From Bugula neritina (lineage: Eukaryota; Bryozoa; Gymnolaemata; Cheilostomatida; Bugulidae), in assembly GCA_964035545.1 (NCBI GenBank), contig OZ037770.1:14792642-14856641 (forward strand): DNA of 64,000 nucleotides. Direction: 5' to 3'. Shown here one piece after another: positions 17,454-28,600 of this stretch. The stretch's first letter is position 1; the number at the start of each line of letters is the position of its first letter. The notes under the pieces were generated by a model that saw only the letters and a list, made by a program, of their open reading frames with translations, did not search any database and had not been told where the DNA came from. The translations under genes were made by a program, and so were the position numbers.

Positions 17454-20400
17454 ATGAAGATAGACGTAATTTGCGGTGCTAAGATGAGTGACGACGAGGA
17501 GTACGATAAAGCAGCCAATGAGGCGATAGATACTGAGATTATAGCCTATCAGGATGAGGTGGTGACTCACTCAGTTCTAAGTGGGATGAACACCCTCCGT
17601 CAGGCCGGGCAGCTATGTGACTGTGTCCTAAGGGTACTTATCCTACTATATCCTGTTACATAGATGCAACATTCCTTGGTGTTTGCGTAAATATTCATAG
17701 TTATCACAGCATGCCTAACAAACCTTTTCAGTGATGTGTGCTAAAAGGTTTTTTGATATTATAGGCTTCAGTCACTCTGTAGGCTCAAATGAGTTGAACT
17801 TAGGGTTACTGTGAATATAGGCGTGTAATGAGAGATTTGATCTACATGTTGACCCACTCCTAGATAAAAGCTCTGCTTCCATACATATTACTTGTGAAGT
17901 AGCATTGACAAGTACCCTCTTTGTCACGTGATATATCGTAGTACTAACTACTAGCATTAAAATTCTCTAATGAGTCGATGGCTATCAGCATTGCAAGCTG
18001 TTTAGGTCAAACTTTCAGTTCATTGCCTTCGAAATGACTTAGCTCTGACCGGTCTAAATCACTTGGACTTTGCCCCTTCGGCACTGTGTTTACATTATCT
18101 ACTTGTTTACATTTTAATTCACTTTCTATTGATTTCACAACAGCTAATATGATAATAGAGTTTATTTGACTCTAATCTACAGCCTCTCTGCTAAATCTAA
18201 GCTACTCCAACACTGGAACACAGTGTGGTGTGTTTAGACTTTAGTGACCAACTGATGTCACTTCCTGATTGTAGGTGGGTAAGAAGTTGGCCGAGTTTAC
18301 CGCCCATCAGGCCGTCTTAGCCTCCGTTAGTCCGTACTTCATGTCCATGTTCGAGCAGGACCCTAGAACCGAGGCTAGGAAGTATTACAACGTGAAGGAG
18401 GCAACTCCCGAAGTGTTTGAGATATTGTTGAACTACGCATACACTGGGAGGTGAGGATTTCTCTCATTGACTTAGTTTGAGTTCCACATTTTTATATTTA
18501 CTGATGGCATGTCTAAAGTTGTCTCCCCATCTGCATTCTTTAGACTAAATATCTCTCTGAGAAACATGAGGGACGTGTACCAGACGGCCTGCCAATTGAA
18601 GTTCCACAAAGTGGCCCAGTACTGCTCAGACCACCTGATGGAACACATTTCTGTGTCCAACTGCGTAGGTAAGAACTAGGGGCTGTGTAGAAACTAGGGG
18701 TGTGTACAGCTCTGTGGGAACTAGGGGTGTATAGTTGGAGCTAGTGAGAGCTAGGGGTGTATAGTTGGAGCTAGTGAGAGCACTGGCTGCTATGTTTACA
18801 TTACTCAACTTGTTATCAAATTCCTCACACATCCTGCGTGATGAAAGCTCAGTGCATCACGTACCTTATGGGTCAAATACTCTGTTGTTGAAGATTTGAG
18901 ATCTAAAAATATCTCTATTCAACAATTAAGAAAAACAACTACATATATCCCGTAGTTAATTCAATGTTAGCCATGTTCTAGTTTGCTGTATTCAGGGATC
19001 TCAGGCTATTTATTAGATATCCAGAAGCTAAATTACATGATTTAGCTGAACTTTATCAGTCAATGTGCAGTTCAATCCCTTCTCCAGTCTATTCTTAAGC
19101 CCATAACACACTACAGTCGAAACGCGACTGTGGCGGCCATTTTGGAGCTGCTTGCGCATGCCTTCAACGTCACGTCCTACTTTTTGCTGGTCACACTACA
19201 GTTCACTACGAACGATGAAAGCTAACTGTCTCTAGTCTCGCAGTAAACTTTTAAACCAATAGGAATGCCATAAACCAGTTTCTGCAGTATCCACAGTAAC
19301 CAACAATTAATCTTAGCGCAATTTTTTGAGATTTACTAGCATAATTTAATAAGATTTTCTAGTTATTTTTATTCTAATTTACTAGCTTCAATTATTCAAA
19401 ATTACTAGCTTTATTTAATGATATTACTTAGCTTTATTCAAGCTCATTCACTAGCCTAAAGAACTAAATAGTTATAGTACGCTAATAAAATTCAACCAAA
19501 TTAGAAAAACTAAATATGCAGATAAAATTTAGCAAAATCTATCTAATGAATACTTATTTTCATGATTTATTGAAACTTTCATACATAACTTCATCATAAT
19601 TATTTTAAAAGTAAATTAATATAATTTTCGAAGAACCAAATCAAATAATAATGCTCGCTAGTAGCACGTGGAAAAAGTAAAAGCACTTAACCAATCAGGG
19701 TTTACCTGGCCAGTCAGTGATTGGCTGATCGCTCAACTTCAGCGATGACAGTTGAACATGTTGAACTTTCATCGCATCGCGAAAAACTGACAGTTGCGTT
19801 CAGTTGTGACGTCACAGAGGTCAACGCTTAGCCTCGAAAACGCGTTCAAGATGGCCGTTTTGACTGTAGTGTGGCAGCCCCATCAGACTTCTGGAATTCA
19901 TTGCCCCCCACACACACATGCTTTATGTAGGTTGATTACATAATAATGCTAATCCTGTTACATAATCTATTCCTGTATTGCATATCAATGATCTCTACTA
20001 ATTCCTAAAGATGTATTGCAGATCTAAGAAACTTTGTTGGCAATAATCCAAACCTAATGGCCAAAACCAACGACTTTATCCAAGCAAATATGGCAGCAGT
20101 GAAGATGACCAAGTCTTTCATGACCCTCCCACAGATTAATATTAAACTAATAGGTGGGTTTCATTTAATTCTCTATAGTTTTTCCACACTAAGATAGTTT
20201 TTGCTTTAGCTAATATCCATTATATATGTGTAAGTATATAGGAGTAAGTATACAGTACTGAGTATATATGTGTAAGTATATAGGGGTAAATATACAGTAC
20301 TGAGTATATATGAGTAAGTATATAGGAGTAAGTATACAGTACTGAGTATATATGTGTAAGTATATAGGAGTAAGTATACAGTACTGAGTATATATGTGTA

Positions 20401-23400
20401 AGTATATAGGAGTAAATGTTTAGCAATATCTATTCAGTAAGTATATAGGAGTAAATACTAAATATTTAGCGGTAGGTATATAGTAAGTAATAAGCATGTC
20501 TATAAATAAATACATAATAATAAGTTGCTAAAATAATTTTTTTAATTATTTATGTTTTTTTCTATATAAATTTCTCATTTAACGTAGAAAGAGTTTGCAA
20601 TAAACTATATTTTTCCAGCATTCCAGTCAGGTATGTTTTACTTATGGAATTCTATAAGTTGTATTTATATTTTAGAGTTATATTCTCTTTTAATTTAAAA
20701 CTTTTCTAAGGCATGCCATCGCACTAACTAGAAGTATATCCACCTTTTAATCCTGATATAATGGAGTAGTTATTATAATATAGGGCACATAGATAATGCC
20801 AGTAGATATCAATGTATCAGTAAGCTGAAGGGTTTAGCTAAGGATCCATGATAGAGATTCCGGTGAGGGGCGCCCAATGACTGCACCAGTCTCTGGGCTG
20901 GATGGGGCATTAGATTATGTCAAGTCTCTACTTCAGGCTACAGTCGTGGGGCCGACGGAACACCCGAGTCACACACAGTAGCCAAGCTCATCTCTGATTG
21001 GTTGCTGCTTGCAAATATTCAAGATGGCGAGACCGCAACAAGACCTGAACAAAAATTCAGTGGCAGCGCGAGTCTGGCAGCAGTGGATGCACCGGTGCTG
21101 ACGCAGCATGTAATCATTATATCCTATCATTTGACTCCTCTCACCTCCCTCCTCCGTCACTCCTCCCTCCTCCCCCTCCGTCACTCCTCCCTCCTCCCCC
21201 TCCGTCACTCCTCAGTCTCTCCGACTTGTCTCTCTTATACTCTTCTACTATGCTTTATCGACCTTCACCTTGCTCCATCGACTGACGTGTATTGACCTTG
21301 ACTTCCGCCCATGACTTGTTTCCTGTCAAAGCTTCAGCACACTTTATCACCGTTCGCTGCGTCTCTCACTACTGCATGCTATGTCATAGCTTTCAATTTT
21401 ATTTTTGATGTGCGTTTCTGTTATTTGTTGAGCTCTTTCCCGTCGTTTGTTTTTTGTGCTGATCTTAGCTGTTTGTTTACAGGAGAATGTGCTGTTTCTG
21501 GACGCTGACAACCACCTGCTAGACGTGTCAAATATGGACGAAGACGTTTGCAAGACGGACATAGTGCAGGACTATGTGAAAGCGTGCAAGAAGTACAGTA
21601 GAATACACAAGGTATGTATAACACTTGTCTATGCGTCTGTCTGTTGTGTTGGTTATGTATCAATATAATTATGTTGTCTTTGGGACTTTTGGGCTACAGA
21701 ATATTTGTCCCAAGGATATTTAGGCTATACAAGTTATTGCCCAGAATACTTATTTGTTTGTAATTGATTTTGCCATTTGCTCCACAAATGAATATCACAA
21801 ACATTCTACCAGCTACTTGGGGGAGGGGGTCTAAACTTCCACTGAAAGTTGCTGTATATTTCAGACTGCCGACACTCGTAATGGTGATGATGACAGCGTA
21901 TTGATTGTGGCCCACGAAAAAGTGCACGGTATGTAGTTTATCTCTGCCATGTTTCAATAACTGCCCAAACTTTTTGTCAGTAGTAAATGTTGAAAAAGCT
22001 CAACATTCTGGACCAATGCGTATGTTCTGTAGCATTTAGTAGAGTGTGACTCTTCAACGCTGTGTCTATCATGTAATATCTTGCTTCAGAGAGCCTATAC
22101 AGCGTCATGCTTAGCCTGCACGGCTCTCTCAGTCACGTTTCTGTGAGGATGCACACATTGTCGGGTGGTAGTAGATACGCCTCCGTAGAGTCTGGGCTAA
22201 ATAGACACAGTTCTGTCAACTCTAGCTCCTCCAACAGCTCTGGTGAAGAAGACGATAAATGTAATGGTATGTGTTTTGTTTTCTATAGCTAGAGTTATGT
22301 GTGTATTCTAGTATAGTTCTACTACTCTGTATATTCTACCATAGTTCTACTACTCTGTGTATTCTAGTATAGTTCTACTACTCTGTATATTCTACTATAG
22401 CTCTACTACTCTGTATATTCTAGTATAGTTCTACTACTCTGTATTATTCTACTATAGTTCTACTACTCTGTATTATTCTACTATAGTTCTACTACTCTGT
22501 ATTATTCTAGTATAGTTCTACTACTCTGTGTATTCTACCATAGTTCTACTACTCTGTACATTCTACCATAGTTCTACTCTGTGTATTCTACTATAGATCT
22601 AGTACTCTGTATATTCTACTATAGTTCTACTACTCTGTGTATTCTAGGGCTGGACCACTACTACCAAAGCACTCTGAGTAGTTTTGATCTGTTGGCGGAG
22701 ATGGACAACTCCAGGTGTGGTGTTGGACTGACTGCGTGGAACGGAAAACTGATAGCTGTTGGTGAGTAGCTGTAGTAGTTACTGTACACACTACATGTAG
22801 TTGTAGTAGTTACTGTACACACTACATGTAGCTGTAGTAGTTACTGTACACACTACATGTAGTTGTAGTAGTTACTGTACACACTACATGTAGCTGCAGT
22901 AGTTACTGTATATCCTACACCCTGTAGGAGGGAATGACAGAGGAGAATGTCTGGAGACGGTGGAAGTGTATGACTCAGAGGTGAACAGTTGGTCTAGTCT
23001 CCCCTCCATGAGCTGCGCCAGAGGGAGGTTCGACTGCGCCGTGCTGGCCGGTCACCTCTACGCCTGCGGCGGTTCAGATGGCAGGAAAGAGCTGGACAGT
23101 GTGGAGAAGTTTGACGGTCAGAAGTGGTCTCTGGTAGCCAAGATGTCTTCTTCTAAGGTCGGCCGACAGTTTCGCTGCCTGACGAGTTAAAGTCAGCACT
23201 CTCTCAGGTGAACTGTGAGATATAATCTGGTGTTTGTATTTGCAGTCGTCGGTGGGTGTGGGCGTCCTCAACAACAAGCTGTACGTCGTCGGCGGTTACA
23301 ACGGGCAGAGGGCTCTGAGAAACTGCGAGGTCTATTCGGATCAGACGAAGAGCTGGTCTCTTGCCGCTAAGATGAATGAAGGTATAAGGTTACTCTATCT

Positions 23401-24475
23401 CTGTGTGTCTAGTCTGTGGCATTTCTGGTAACACTTTGTAGTTTTATCTGTTTTACCTTTGAAGTGTGCTCTTTAATAACTTGAGACACATTTGTGTTGA
23501 GCTAAAAACTTGAAAACAAAAACCTCACGGATGTTTCTGAAATATAAACAAATATCTGATGTGTGCGAGGTACTATGTATGACCTGTTTGCAGGGAGATC
23601 CCAAGCCGCCGTGTGCAGTGTGGATGGTTTACTGTATGTGTTTGGAGGGACGGACTCATGGAATTGTTTCTCCTCTGTGGAGGTGTATAACCCCGCCACC
23701 AACCACTGGTCTTTCGTGGCCTCCATGTCACAGGCTAGGAGGGGGGCTACAGCTACGGTTTATAATGGTAGGTGAAGTCTTGTTTTTAGACTATATCTTG
23801 CAGGTAAAGTGTACGTAGATGCTTGATTATATCTTACAGGTAAAGTGTGTAGATGCTAGACTATATATTGCAGGTAAAGTGTGTACATGCTGGATTATAT
23901 ATTGCAGGTAAAGTGTGTACATGCTAGACTATATCTTGCAGGTAAAGTGTGTACATGCTAGACTATATATTGCAGGTAAAGTCTACGTGGCAGGTGGGAG
24001 TGACGGATCCAAGTCTCTGGACTCTGTAGAAGTCTACGATTATTCTACCAACACGTGGACACCCGGACCCTCTCTCCAGGTTCCACGGGCTAACGCTGGA
24101 CTCGCTGTGCTAGCCGGACGTCTGTATATTGTCGGGGGCTACGAAAGTATGTACTCCGCTCTATGCAACCTGTTTTCTATGTCTACATGTTGTATTGTTG
24201 AAGATAATGTAGCCATTAGTTGGTGAAAGTTACGAAATTTTATTAGGGAAATATTCTGTAGTTACTAGAAATGCTCTGATTCTAAAGCGCAATTATCATT
24301 TACGTTATTTTTTATACCCTCTTTCCCCTTATTTATCCACTCATCATCTATCTCCCCTACAGAGAACAGTTTCCTGGCTAGTATGGAGGTGCTGGAAGGG
24401 GACGTCGACAGTAAATGGTGCTCATATCACAAGAACACAGTCTTAAGTTCATCCGAATCGGATCCAGATCAATAA
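17454..24475 (+). CDS. IVNS1ABP: influenza virus NS1A-binding protein homologue (BTB-BACK-kelch; host gene)
   Basis: Thirteen exons: 17454-17633, 18275-18450, 18544-18668, 20022-20153, 21469-21611, 21865-21928, 22090-22266, 22648-22761, 22928-23157, 23246-23381, 23594-23767, 23976-24146, 24363-24475 (stop TAA). They sum to 1935 bases, about 644 residues, matching the vertebrate protein's length of about 640. A BTB domain (about 40-160; LNYAYTG) leads into a BACK region, a Ser-rich linker (exon 7) and six kelch repeats from about residue 352. The fourth kelch repeat has GGTDSWNC, closely like the family's GGAESWNC. In other animals the protein binds actin and acts as a cullin-3 adaptor-type factor. 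Exon 5 has two acceptors: TTAG at 21468 keeps frame, whereas the stronger TTTACAG at 21482 would shift it. A second in-frame ATG lies at 17484. Introns 3, 4, 7, 8 and 11 contain repeats or mobile DNA. Confidence 0.92.
18680..18782. repeat. ACTAGGGGTGTATAG-type repeat in IVNS1ABP intron 3
   Basis: Imperfect tandem units containing AACTAGGGGTGT or GCTAGGGGTGTATAG recur four or five times just after the exon 3 donor; the final two units (about 33 bp) are identical. Confidence 0.75.
19107..19873. mobile_element. 767-bp foldback/MITE-like element with CACACTACAGTC termini
   Basis: The two ends are inverted copies starting CACACTACAGTC, followed by related AAACG and GGCCAT-TTG segments. Internal inverted pairs also occur (CGATGAAAG near 19213 and CTTTCATCG near 19766), so the arms are long and imperfect. 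A second CACACTACAGT copy lies internally near 19193. The element is less AT-rich at its ends than the surrounding intron. It has no coding capacity, so it would be non-autonomous. A target-site duplication is not obvious. Confidence 0.75.
20229..20417. repeat. 42-bp tandem repeat in IVNS1ABP intron 4
   Basis: About 4.5 copies of a 42-bp unit containing GTAAGTATATAGGAGTAA and TACAGTACTGAGTATATAT. Each unit carries GTAAGTAT, a strong 5' splice-site match. The unit is a multiple of three, which leaves an antisense frame open. Confidence 0.85.
20866..21118. other. GC-richer unexplained block in IVNS1ABP intron 4
   Basis: About 250 bases are markedly richer in G and C than the surrounding intron. 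I found no splice-bounded exon that joins in phase and no clear inverted ends. It could be a relic of a mobile element or an intronic regulatory element. Confidence 0.35.
21139..21212. repeat. 24-bp CT-rich tandem repeat
   Basis: Two to three units of a CTCC-rich 24-bp sequence (with CCGTCACT spacers) form a strand-asymmetric polypyrimidine stretch capable of triplex DNA. It lies about 250 bases upstream of the exon 5 acceptors. Confidence 0.8.
22300..22647 (+). repeat. 28-bp minisatellite filling IVNS1ABP intron 7 up to its acceptor
   Basis: About twelve units of the pattern TATAGTTCTACTACTCTG plus TRTATTCTAS. The last unit ends in ATTCTAG, which is the real 3' splice site of exon 8 at 22647. 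Several earlier units also end in TTCTAG, so the array contains extra potential acceptors. Confidence 0.88.
22766..22905 (+). repeat. 31-bp minisatellite filling IVNS1ABP intron 8
   Basis: Between four and five copies of a 31-bp unit (TGTAGTAGTTACTGTACACA followed by CTACATGTAG) occupy nearly the whole 166-base intron, from just after the donor to just before the acceptor at 22927. Confidence 0.9.
23791..23980 (+). repeat. 34-bp array of repeated acceptor/donor splice sequences, IVNS1ABP intron 11
   Basis: The sequence TTGCAG|GTAAAGT (one copy TTACAG) occurs six times, with the AG ending at 23803, 23839, 23873, 23907, 23941 and 23975. Spacing is 36 bases once and then exactly 34. The last AG is the acceptor of exon 12, whose first bases are GTAAAGT. 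Each earlier copy therefore duplicates the exon's splice acceptor and simultaneously presents a good 5' splice site (CAG|GTAAAG). Confidence 0.93.
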
Positions 24476-25633
24476 CTATTCCTATTTATTCATTTTCACA
24501 TCAATAGTATATATTAATTCATATTATAACGAAATATATTATTCTTAAAGTAAATTATGTCATCACATAGTAATGTGTAACTTATGGATATGTTGCATAT
24601 ACATGGAGTTATCAGATTGTCGTAGTGTTTGATGGTATTATATAATAATACGATATAATAATACTAAGTATCATGTTATGGCAGCATGTCGTACTAACTA
24701 CCAGTGTCTAATGGTAATACTGTAAATAGAAATGTTATACGTCTTATATGTCAAATAAGCGCTGTGTATTCAATATATAGCCTTTTACTTTTAAGTCCAA
24801 CAATGTTTAGTCAAAGAAAGTCAAATACTTGCATCATATTTTGTTTTAAAGTAGACTAGATTTGCTATCTAATGGTACAAAGAAATGGCTAATTTTTTAT
24901 TAGCAACTTATAAGACTTGATCAATTGATTTTCATGGAAAATTTGAATAGGTTTTATTCATTATTGGATACAGATATTATAATATTGAAAGTTATATTTT
25001 GTATACTGGGAACCTTTTTCTCTATTATATAATTACGTATGTGCATACAATAAATTTAGATTTGAAACATAAAATAAGGTTTATTCTTTGTTTATGGATT
25101 AATTTCTGCAACTTGAGTGTTTACAGTTGATGTTTGTTGCAACAGGCTCTGCAGCTGTACATTTATTGGTTGTATAAAGCAAATGTCATTAGAAATGTAA
25201 CAATAGCTCAGCCTACACAACGTTACTTGATTAATATTGAAATATTTTATTTGCATAATTGAAACTATTAGTTAAGGTGATACACACAATATTAGCAAAA
25301 CGCTGCCAACATTATCCTAAAGTTAGTACAGAAAAATTATTTCCAAAGAATAAACAAAATATGAGCTTGAGGGTCAACATATAAAGCCTTCAGTAAGTCT
25401 ATTTAGTAACATAAAACTATATAATATAATATATGTATGGTGATATGTAATTTTATATATATATATATATATATAATACAGTATATATACGTAGCATAAA
25501 ATCAAGGCTATGAGCAAAATATTACCAAAAAGCTGGTAAAAATTTCCATTGTTTTCTGCAGTTCATCAAAATTCTTCAAGCGCCTCTTTTTCACAACTTG
25601 TTTGTATTTAGAGGAAGTGACATCATCACGCAA
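24476..25633. other. tail-to-tail intergenic region, IVNS1ABP and astacin 1
   Basis: Both flanking genes end here. An AATAAA on the plus strand (25049-25054) and its complement on the minus strand (TTTATT at 25246-25251) are candidate 3'-end signals, which would make the two transcripts overlap. A short TA run lies near 25455-25475. No exon is seen. Confidence 0.5.
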
Positions 25634-28600
25634 CTAACAGGCGTATACTTTCACTGGGTCTACATTGACATTCCACACTCCGCCATGATTCCATGGGTAA
25701 GCTCGGGCACCAATGCGGATCTGTAAAAAAAAAGAAAGTTGGAACTGCTGTATGCCCTACAGGAAGCCAAAAAGTCATTTTTTGATTCTATATTGCGAAG
25801 GTTTTAAGTCATTTGCAGAGTAAAATCTTTGCATTGGTTCATACTGATTATATATGCTAAAATCTTTAAATGCATAGTGAAGCATCAAAAATAGTACGTT
25901 ATACTTGATACATTTTACAGTGAATAAATTACTATCTAGCTTGAACTTTTTTTATTAAGAATTAAAACTTGTAGAATTAAAGGGAGACATAATTAATTAA
26001 CTGAATTCTAAATTAGTTAGTAATCAATATGAAATGTAAGAAAGTGCAACTCCTAATTAGATGAACCTAAATACAAAGTTTGCAAAAATATCCTTCTAAA
26101 TAGTATGTCTTCAGTCTTTAGAATTAGATAGTTTAATACAACAGGTATATCATAATCTTTCTAAGACTGGCAACTATTTTATAATGTAATATAAATAGAT
26201 GTTTTGCAGTTTTCACCTCAAGAGCACCTAATTGAAGCACATTTCACATTCTGCGATAGCTGGATCTGCTAAATATACTTTGCATAAAGATATGTTTGAA
26301 TTTAAAAAGCATTACATAAGATAATTATAAACACTTTTTACCAGTAATTTTTAATTGCGGTTTTGCAAAATATGCTTTTAAAGCATACAAACTTAAAAAA
26401 TGGCTAAAATAGTAACTCCCATGCAAATACTCTTTATGATATAAAAAGGTCTATAGTATATAGCAGAAGACCTGGAACATGCACACAATACCAACACTAT
26501 TTAAATTAATACTCACTTGTGTTAGTGTGTTGCGAGTTTCAAACTTCAGTGAAATTGGAAACCAAACCGGAGAATTTCTGTAAAAATGGTTTACAGATAA
26601 ATTGAAACTCATTTGTAACAGGAGCACATGCCAAAAGCTGTTAGTATACCTGTTGCTACATTACAGAGTACCATTATCAATATCATATAGAGGACATTTA
26701 TTTAGAAAAAACAGTTATTATGCTGAATGACCTTTGACTTTTTGATACAAAATTTAATATCAAGATGAGGCTATCCTCTTAGAACTTACTCAACTATTGT
26801 TCTAGTAAATAGCATTATTACCAAACTTAGTATATTGATAAGTAATGGTATAAAACAATTTTGTTATACAAAAAATCTGTGGGTTTGACTGAAGATTATT
26901 CAGTAACCAGCTTACCCCTCTGAGTAGTAAACCTTGTAGATTTCCCATCTTCTGCTATCGGAGCTTGTTTCAATGTAGAGGGCGCCATTGTTGAGATTAT
27001 AGTTTAGAGATAGACACCAGAAGTTGCCTCCACTTCGTAGACTCAGTTCTGGTGACACCATACCAGCGTACTGTCTACTTCCCTACATCATTGACAGAAC
27101 TCAGGTTATTATCTAATTTTATTGTGATAGGCTGTAAGGAGTCGTTTGCTTTCTAGTAAATACTTACAATGCCAGAGGCTCTCAGTCTATAGCCATTCTT
27201 TGGGATGTCAAACAGCATGTCTGGTTCGGCACCTCGATCAGGCATCCAGTTGATAGGGAATCTGTGATTGGTGAATGGAGGAACTTTGTCTCCTGCCGTC
27301 TGATAGATATCTCCACCCACTACCTTCTCGCACCTGCCGCTAGATCCGGTGTAAGTGTCCATGCACTCACACGCTCCCGTTTGCGTGTTGCAGATGGAAT
27401 TGGGAATCCTGAGACAAGCCCTAGATCCTTGAGTCTGGCAGTTACAGTTCTGGTTGAGACGGGTGCACTCTAAAGAATAGAAATTTTTCATACAAGTTTA
27501 AACTCACACAGCTATAGAAATTACATACTTAAAGCAGTACTATATAAATTACTATTTGACAAAAAATAATGTCAATTTAAAAGTTATAGTTTTCAACTCA
27601 ATCATGTGACTAAAAAATTATATACATATACAAATTGCATTTAGATTACTCAACGTTCTCTTCAACTGAAACTGAAAGAGCAAAAGTTAAGCCTGTTCTA
27701 TGATTTATATTCTAGATTATTCTAAATGTTTCAAGTCAGCAGATGAAATAAAATAGAGTACTTGTAACAACCTACCTATTGGTCTAACTGTAGTCGTCGT
27801 GATAGGGCGCTGAGTAGTGATTGGTCTTGGGGTAGTGACTGGACCTACAATGGGTTAAAACACTTCTTTTTAGAACCGAGAGCAAGGCTATTGTTCTAGA
27901 AGTTTCAAAGAAAAGGTTTTTTATTGTAGCCAGTTAATAGGTCAGGTTTTGGTGCTACAAAAACTTATTTTGCAGCATACATTTCTTTAAAATAGTATAA
28001 ACGATATTTTTGTTGCAGCTTTATACCTTTTCTTTCAAACCAAACAACTCTTTAATAGTTGTTGAATAAATTAAGTTTTGTTTGCAATTGGGTGGCTTAA
28101 AATTGTTTAGAGGAAGGATTAGCTGACCTGAGTTGCAGATGACTGTTGGGTTGTTGTTGTCCTTATCATCATTTGAGCAGTAACACTGGCAGTCCTTCCC
28201 TCTGTACGAACCCGCAGGGCACCAGTCAGCTGTGTTACACACACCTGCAAGGAAGTGTCAAAGGTTATAACAAACAATCAACTAACAAAGAGACTTATAT
28301 TGGCATAGTGTACTTTAGAGTTAAGAAAATATACAGGCAAAATGAATTTAATTTGAATACAAAAATGATTTTGTGAGTGCTATCTTAAATCATTAACATT
28401 TATAATTATAATAGTTTTAATGCTTTCAGTTAGGAAAAGACAATTGCAAGCCATATGAAACATCAAATATAAAATTATACTTACTATCACATTTGTAGAG
28501 CTTGTGTAGAATGTAGAGATCAAGGAAAGAGAATGTGGGACCTCTGCCAATGATGTCTAAGAACTTTGGATTCTTTGTAGTGATTGTATCTCTTCGATTG

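Noticed and set aside
20619-20630. Twelve-base micro-exon between CCAG and GTATGT in IVNS1ABP intron 4
   Set aside because: It does not change the phase, so it does not solve the exon 4-5 junction, and nothing else supports it.
21347-21663. Two overlapping minus-strand frames of 71-80 residues
   Set aside because: They are antisense to IVNS1ABP exon 5 and its flanking intron, without splice support or family resemblance.
22766-23980. Regular direct repeats that might suggest a CRISPR array
   Set aside because: The units (31 and 34 bp) are contiguous with no unique spacers and lie inside introns of an animal gene.
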